DNA of 17,765 nt, from NCBI GenBank assembly GCA_002450895.1, contig DKAR01000165.1:1-17765 (forward strand), written 5' to 3'. The stretch's first letter is position 1; every line of letters begins with the position of its first letter. A program made the position numbers and the translations under genes. Source of the DNA: Proteobacteria bacterium UBA6921. GTDB lineage: Bacteria > Pseudomonadota > Gammaproteobacteria > SG8-11. Below the pieces are notes generated by a model, which was not told the origin of the DNA, ran no database searches, and worked only from the letters and a program-made list of their open reading frames with translations. Positions 14,226 to 17,765 of the stretch are shown here, in pieces.

Positions 14226-14768
14226 CTACTCCTCGAGCAAAATATCTTTCGCACGATTGATCAGGGCGGCCTGTTGCGCCGTACCGCCTTTGTCCGGATG
14301 CACGCGCCTCATCAGTCGGCGATGCGCGTCCTTCACGTCTTGTTCGGTCGCATTGGGATTCAGTCCGAGAACCCGGCGCGCTTGCTCGCGCGACATTCCC
14401 TGTTGCCGTATGGCTTGTTGCGATGGCCCACGATCTTGTGAGCCGTTCGGTCCCGCGGACGCAAACGAAGTTTGAAATCGTCGTGTGATGTGAGTGACAA
14501 ATTCGGCAGGGGGTCTGCCCGTGGACTTGTCGCCGAGCAACCGAAGTTGCGCGATTTCGCCGAACATGAGCGCTATACCCATTAATCCCCACCACCAATG
14601 CCAGTTGTAGACATAGACAAAGCCAAGTACGACCAGGCCGGCGCCAACGTAGATGCTGCGGCGAATGACGGTTTTGTATTTGGTTTTCGGCACGCGCACC
14701 AGCCACGCGCCTTCAAGCACGAGGAGGACAAGCGATGCTGCCAGCGCGAGCAAGAGAAATCCGGTCAC
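14226..14768 (-). CDS. Membrane-anchored J-domain (DnaJ-like) protein
   Basis: 180 residues. Hydrophobic segments at about 3-25, 37-54 and 57-72 anchor the N-terminus in the inner membrane. After a polar linker (about 78-122) the C-terminal J domain (about 124-180) shows SREQARRVLGLNPNAT, helix II and the HPD tripeptide at 157-159 followed by KGG, as in TIM14/Pam18-type and DjlC-like proteins. Family knowledge: the HPD motif stimulates the ATPase of an Hsp70 (DnaK-type) partner, so the protein probably recruits DnaK to the membrane; its client is unknown. The start is GTG at 14768; no better start comes before the first hydrophobic segment, and the ribosome site is weak (GAGAAC). It is convergent with the transposase gene. 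Confidence 0.85.
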   Translation of the reverse strand: MTGFLLLALAASLVLLVLEGAWLVRVPKTKYKTVIRRSIYVGAGLVVLGFVYVYNWHWWWGLMGIALMFGEIAQLRLLGDKSTGRPPAEFVTHITRRFQTSFASAGPNGSQDRGPSQQAIRQQGMSREQARRVLGLNPNATEQDVKDAHRRLMRRVHPDKGGTAQQAALINRAKDILLEE

Positions 14769-15067
14769 TGCAAAAGTTCTCGATTATTAAAAGTGATGCT
14801 GAGCAATGCCGTTATCGGCATCCTCGGGCGTAACTTTTTTCTTCCGCGCCCACCCATCCTGGATGGACTTCATCGCGTGCGCGGAACCGTTCCCCTGTCG
14901 CGATCCAACTCGTAGTGCAGATTTTTTTTGGTGTCCTGCGAGGCGTGTCCAAACAGCGCGTATTGCCCATTGAACGCATCCGGGTCATGCGGCGCTTTTT
15001 AACATAAGTACGTCTCGCGGCGCATAAGTATGCCACGTAACGGTTAATCCACACCAGTGGAGGAGGT
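14769..15067. other. Gene-free stretch of 299 bp, possibly holding decayed coding sequence
   Basis: No intact gene is supportable on either strand. On the - strand, short stretches in different frames look protein-like, including one with FGHASQDT (about 14888-15010) that ends at TGA and another starting ATG near 14870 and ending after AQHHF. They are broken by stops and lie next to a run of eight T (14932-14939). A weak hairpin TCCAC/GTGGA (15048-15061) follows the DAHP synthase stop but lacks a U-tract. Confidence 0.3.
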
Positions 15068-16180
15068 TTATTCGCCTGCGGAGGCTAACGTTCTGCGCTG
15101 TTCATATGCGGAGCGAACGATGCGGACATCTTCAAGAAACACAGGCAACTCAGGAAGTGTGAGTGCCTGTGGTCCGTCCACCAGCGCCAACGCCGGTGCG
15201 GGGTGGAAATCCACCAGAACCATGTTTGCACCGGCAATGATTCCCTGGGCGGTCGCGTGAAATAAGTCAAGAATCCCCTCCGGCGAAGCGCTGCGTCCAC
15301 CGACGGAATGCGAGGGATCAACGCACACGGGCATGCGCGTCAGTCTCTTGACCACCGGGACGTGACTGAAATCGACCATGTTTCGGTGCGGATCGCCGAA
15401 ATGGGATTTCATCCCGCGCAGTCCGAACACCACTTTTCGACTTCCTTCCGACGCCAGATACTCGGCCGCATTCAGCGATTCTTCCAGCGTAATGCCGAAT
15501 CCTCGCTTGAGCAGCACCGGGTGTTCCCGTTGGCGCCCGACGATTTTGAGCAACTCAAAATTTTGTGTATTCCGGGTTCCGATCTGAAGCATGATGCCGG
15601 TGGCGTTGCCCGTTTGGCGCAGCGCTTCGTCAATTTCCTCGACGTGGGATTCGTGCGTGATTTCCATCGCAATGACACGAATTCCGTACTTTCCGGCCAA
15701 CTCAAAAACGTAGGGCAGGCAACTCTTGCCGTGACCCTGAAAGGCATATGGGCTGGTGCGTGGTTTATAGGCCCCCATGCGTGTACAGACCAAGCCGTGC
15801 TGTTGCAGTGCGCGCATCATGGCTTCAACGTGGTCACGTGTGTCCACCGCGCACAGCCCCGCAAAAATATTCAGATTATCCTGGCTGAATTCCACGCCGT
15901 TGTAGGTGAAGGACGTTGCTCGGGAGTCATCTTTATGGCGACCCAGGATCCGGTATTCGCGCGAAATGCGCACGACACGCTCGACCCCGGGCAGTGCGCG
16001 AATATTTTCCGCCGGCAGCGCTGCCGTATCGCCGACGAGGTAGAGCTCGGTCAGTGTTTGCTGCGCGCCGACCTCCTCGTGCTCGCGTACTTGTATATTT
16101 GGAAGCGTGTCCAAATGAGCGCGGAGCTGACGATACGCTGCGCCGGATTTGTCTATATTGGGTTCGAGAATGACGATCAT
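15068..16180 (-). CDS. Class I-beta 3-deoxy-7-phosphoheptulonate (DAHP) synthase, divergent
   Basis: 370 residues. An N-terminal ferredoxin-like regulatory domain (about 1-80, MIVILEPN to REYRILGR) precedes the barrel, the layout of Thermotoga-type DAHP synthase. Barrel motifs: AGLC with Cys110 (usually AGPC), KPRTSPYAFQG (139-149), QIGTRNTQNFELL (199-211), LLKRGF with Lys225, DPSHS with His291, and VDG with Asp335. The family condenses PEP and erythrose-4-phosphate, the first step of the shikimate pathway. Of the metal ligands Cys, His, Glu, Asp known in this class, the Glu position (usually VEVHPEP) reads Asp324 (VDFHPAP). The segment usually LCERGIR reads FGLRGMK. It may be a true DAHP synthase with an altered metal site or a relative with another product. 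The start ATG at 16180 overlaps the aguB stop by 4 nt (ATGA), so translation is probably coupled. Confidence 0.82.
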   Translation of the reverse strand: MIVILEPNIDKSGAAYRQLRAHLDTLPNIQVREHEEVGAQQTLTELYLVGDTAALPAENIRALPGVERVVRISREYRILGRHKDDSRATSFTYNGVEFSQDNLNIFAGLCAVDTRDHVEAMMRALQQHGLVCTRMGAYKPRTSPYAFQGHGKSCLPYVFELAGKYGIRVIAMEITHESHVEEIDEALRQTGNATGIMLQIGTRNTQNFELLKIVGRQREHPVLLKRGFGITLEESLNAAEYLASEGSRKVVFGLRGMKSHFGDPHRNMVDFSHVPVVKRLTRMPVCVDPSHSVGGRSASPEGILDLFHATAQGIIAGANMVLVDFHPAPALALVDGPQALTLPELPVFLEDVRIVRSAYEQRRTLASAGE

Positions 16181-17073
16181 TCCGCGTCCAGATAACGCTG
16201 CGTTAGTCCGCTATAGGCATCGATTCGGCGGTCGCGCAAATAAGGCCAGATGCGCCGCACGTCTTCGCTGCGCTTTCGATTGATCGTTGCAAGAACGATT
16301 TGTTCGGATTCTCCCTGCGAGCGCGCGATGATTTCACCTTGCGGTCCCGCCACAAAACTCTCGCCCCAAAACTGAATCCCGCCGGTGGAGCCGGAGGGAT
16401 CCGGTTCCTGTCCGACGCGGTTCGCGACCAACACCGGTAAACCATTGGCGACGGCATGCGCGCGTTGGATTGTGATCCACGCGTCACGCTGCCGGTTTCG
16501 TTCGTCGGCGCTGTCGCGCGGATCCCACCCAATGGCCGTTGGGTACAAAAGGAAATCTGCGCCGGCGAGCGCCATCAATCGCGCGGCTTCCGGATACCAT
16601 TGATCCCAGCAGATCAACATCCCCAGCGCCGCGTGTTGGGTTTCAAAGCATTGAAAACCAAGGTCGCCGGGCGTGAAGTAAAACTTCTCGAAATACAACG
16701 GATCATCCGGGATATGCATCTTGCGATACATCCCGGCCATGCTGCCATCCCGTTCGAATACCACGGCGGTATTGTGATACAAACCCGTGGCGCGTTTTTC
16801 AAATAACGATGCGACGATGACAACGCTGAGTTCTTTGGCTAATGCGGCCAGTTGCGTACTGCTGGGACCGGGAATGGTTTCGGCGAGGTGGAAACAGCGG
16901 GTGTCTTCCGTCTGGCAGAAATACAGGCTGGCGTGTAACTCCTGCAACATTATCAACTGCGCACCTTGTGCGGCTGCTTCACGTATCCCATTTATGCTGG
17001 CATTGAGATTGGCGGTACGGTCGGTCGAGCAGGTCTGTTGTACCAGCGCGGTTTGTAATGTTGATGACAACAT
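16177..17073 (-). CDS. aguB: N-carbamoylputrescine amidase (carbon-nitrogen hydrolase)
   Basis: 298 residues, the normal AguB length. It hydrolyses N-carbamoylputrescine to putrescine, CO2 and ammonia in the cytoplasm, the last step of the agmatine route to polyamines. The nitrilase triad is visible: Glu45 (in LQELH), Lys118 (in YRKMHIPDD) and Cys155 (in LICWDQWYPE). Segments HIPDDPLYFEKFYFTPGDLGF and CWDQWYPEAARLMAL are close to known AguB sequences, which separates it from general nitrilases and beta-ureidopropionases. The end of agmatine deiminase (aguA) upstream on the same strand supports the assignment. The start is ATG 17073; the ribosome site is weak (GTGGAT). A -10-like TATACT lies on the same strand at 17102-17107 without a clear -35. 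The downstream DAHP synthase gene overlaps it by 4 nt. Confidence 0.93.
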   Translation of the reverse strand: MLSSTLQTALVQQTCSTDRTANLNASINGIREAAAQGAQLIMLQELHASLYFCQTEDTRCFHLAETIPGPSSTQLAALAKELSVVIVASLFEKRATGLYHNTAVVFERDGSMAGMYRKMHIPDDPLYFEKFYFTPGDLGFQCFETQHAALGMLICWDQWYPEAARLMALAGADFLLYPTAIGWDPRDSADERNRQRDAWITIQRAHAVANGLPVLVANRVGQEPDPSGSTGGIQFWGESFVAGPQGEIIARSQGESEQIVLATINRKRSEDVRRIWPYLRDRRIDAYSGLTQRYLDAE

Positions 17074-17199
17074 GAGTTATCCACGTTTTTTATCTGTGGC
17101 AAGTATAACGTAAATATTCCACAGGCGCGTATGCCGGTGCAAAATCCAAGCACATCATGTTAACATCGACCATCGATATTCATAAGAGGTCTTCCTGCG

Positions 17200-17595
17200 A
17201 TGCAGCGGCGTTGGTTGCTCACGATGGCAATGTCTATTCTGGCCGGTTGTGCCGGCTTATCTGAACAGCATTTAAAGTTTCAGCAAACCAATTTTGCATA
17301 CGAACGTGCATTGCGTTGGGGGGAATACGATAAAGCCTTCTTTTTGCACAAGAATGAAAAAGAACCACTCTCCGAGAAAGAACGTAAACGGCTGATGCAC
17401 TATCGGATCTCCGGGTACAATGTCCTGCGCAGCCAACCGAATAGCGATGAATCCAGGATCAATCAGTTGATCCAAATCCGCTATTACAATGAAGATAATG
17501 CCATTGAGCGTAACATGACGTTTACCTTGGACTGGGAACTGGACAAACACAGCGGTAACGGGCATATCAACAGCCCATTTCCAACAATCAAGTAA
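17200..17595 (+). CDS. Small putative lipoprotein of unknown function
   Basis: 131 residues. The N-terminus is a type II signal peptide: MQRR, a hydrophobic stretch, then lipobox LAGC with Cys17, so the mature protein of about 115 residues should be lipid-anchored in the envelope. The rest is polar, rich in charged residues and tyrosine (ERALRWGEYDKAFFLHKNEKE near 35-55), and predicted soluble. I recognise no family. The start ATG 17200 is preceded by AAGAGGT (17184-17190). TATAAC at 17104-17109 is a possible -10 box. The gene lies on the strand opposite to its neighbours, between aguB and aguA, and its end overlaps the end of aguA by 8 bp. Confidence 0.8.
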   Translation: MQRRWLLTMAMSILAGCAGLSEQHLKFQQTNFAYERALRWGEYDKAFFLHKNEKEPLSEKERKRLMHYRISGYNVLRSQPNSDESRINQLIQIRYYNEDNAIERNMTFTLDWELDKHSGNGHINSPFPTIK

Positions 17596-17765
17596 TCAAC
17601 GGTCTGGCTATTCCTTCCGGCAGTTGCATCGTCAGGCAATGCAGACTGCCATTCTGTTCGATAATCGGCAAACAGGGTATCCCGACGATTTCCCGATCCG
17701 GAAAACACATTTGTAGATTCTGCAGGGCAATCGCATCACAGGCATCGTCATAGGTGGGTACCAGC
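17588..17765 (-). CDS. aguA: Agmatine deiminase, C-terminal end (5' part outside window)
   Basis: Fifty-eight codons of the 3' end read from 17764 down to TGA 17588-17590. The peptide contains LVPTYDDACDAIAL, CFPDREIVGIPC and, near the end, GSLHCLTMQLP. The last matches the G-G-x-H-C-x-T-x-Q-x-P motif of the peptidyl-arginine-deiminase-like family, with the catalytic Cys of AguA. The enzyme turns agmatine into N-carbamoylputrescine, the substrate of AguB encoded 515 bp further along on the same strand. The final 8 bp overlap the end of the lipoprotein gene on the other strand. Only the C-terminus is visible, so completeness cannot be judged. Confidence 0.9.
   Translation of the reverse strand, partial: LVPTYDDACDAIALQNLQMCFPDREIVGIPCLPIIEQNGSLHCLTMQLPEGIARPLIT

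Overview
The window looks like chromosomal DNA of a proteobacterium, most likely a gammaproteobacterium. This is inferred from the E. coli-like PpsA, the AguA/AguB putrescine genes, a DUF486 membrane protein and moderately GC-rich codon use. No rRNA, tRNA, CRISPR array, prophage or classical insertion sequence was seen. The only mobile-element-related gene is a REP-associated (RAYT-type, Y1) transposase.

Left part (1-5159, + strand): a compact signalling operon of six genes with gaps of 6-20 bp. It begins inside a hybrid histidine kinase, exactly at the phosphoacceptor His codon. Next come a REC-HD-GYP cyclic-di-GMP phosphodiesterase, a DivK-like single receiver, a double receiver (REC-REC), a second DivK-like receiver 86% identical to the first, and a second double receiver. 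In total there are nine receiver domains. The only enzymatic output visible is HD-GYP, and no DNA-binding output domain is present. The DivK + REC-REC pair occurs twice in tandem and recalls divK-pleD of Caulobacter, but without the GGDEF domain. A perfectly symmetric hairpin terminator (5163-5192) separates this operon from the convergent genes.

Middle (5210-10151, - strand): pgm (PGM1-type phosphoglucomutase), then ppsA (phosphoenolpyruvate synthase), then a secreted cupredoxin-like protein that seems to have its own promoter and a leader of about 245 nt. pgm and ppsA suggest a gluconeogenesis/storage-sugar node.

Right-middle (10355-12922, + strand): a protein with two cyclic-nucleotide-binding domains and a rhodanese domain, an MscS-like channel, and a DUF486 membrane protein. 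The 13242-14183 RAYT transposase follows a 319-bp gene-free stretch. It carries a DnaA-C-like C-terminal domain and has Gln in place of the first His of its HUH motif.

Right end (14226-17765, mostly - strand): a membrane-anchored J-domain protein, a divergent class I-beta DAHP synthase translationally coupled to N-carbamoylputrescine amidase (aguB), a small lipoprotein gene on the opposite strand, and the C-terminal end of agmatine deiminase (aguA) running off the window. The aguA/aguB pair converts agmatine to putrescine.

All assignments are from reading motifs and family resemblance by eye; no database search was run.
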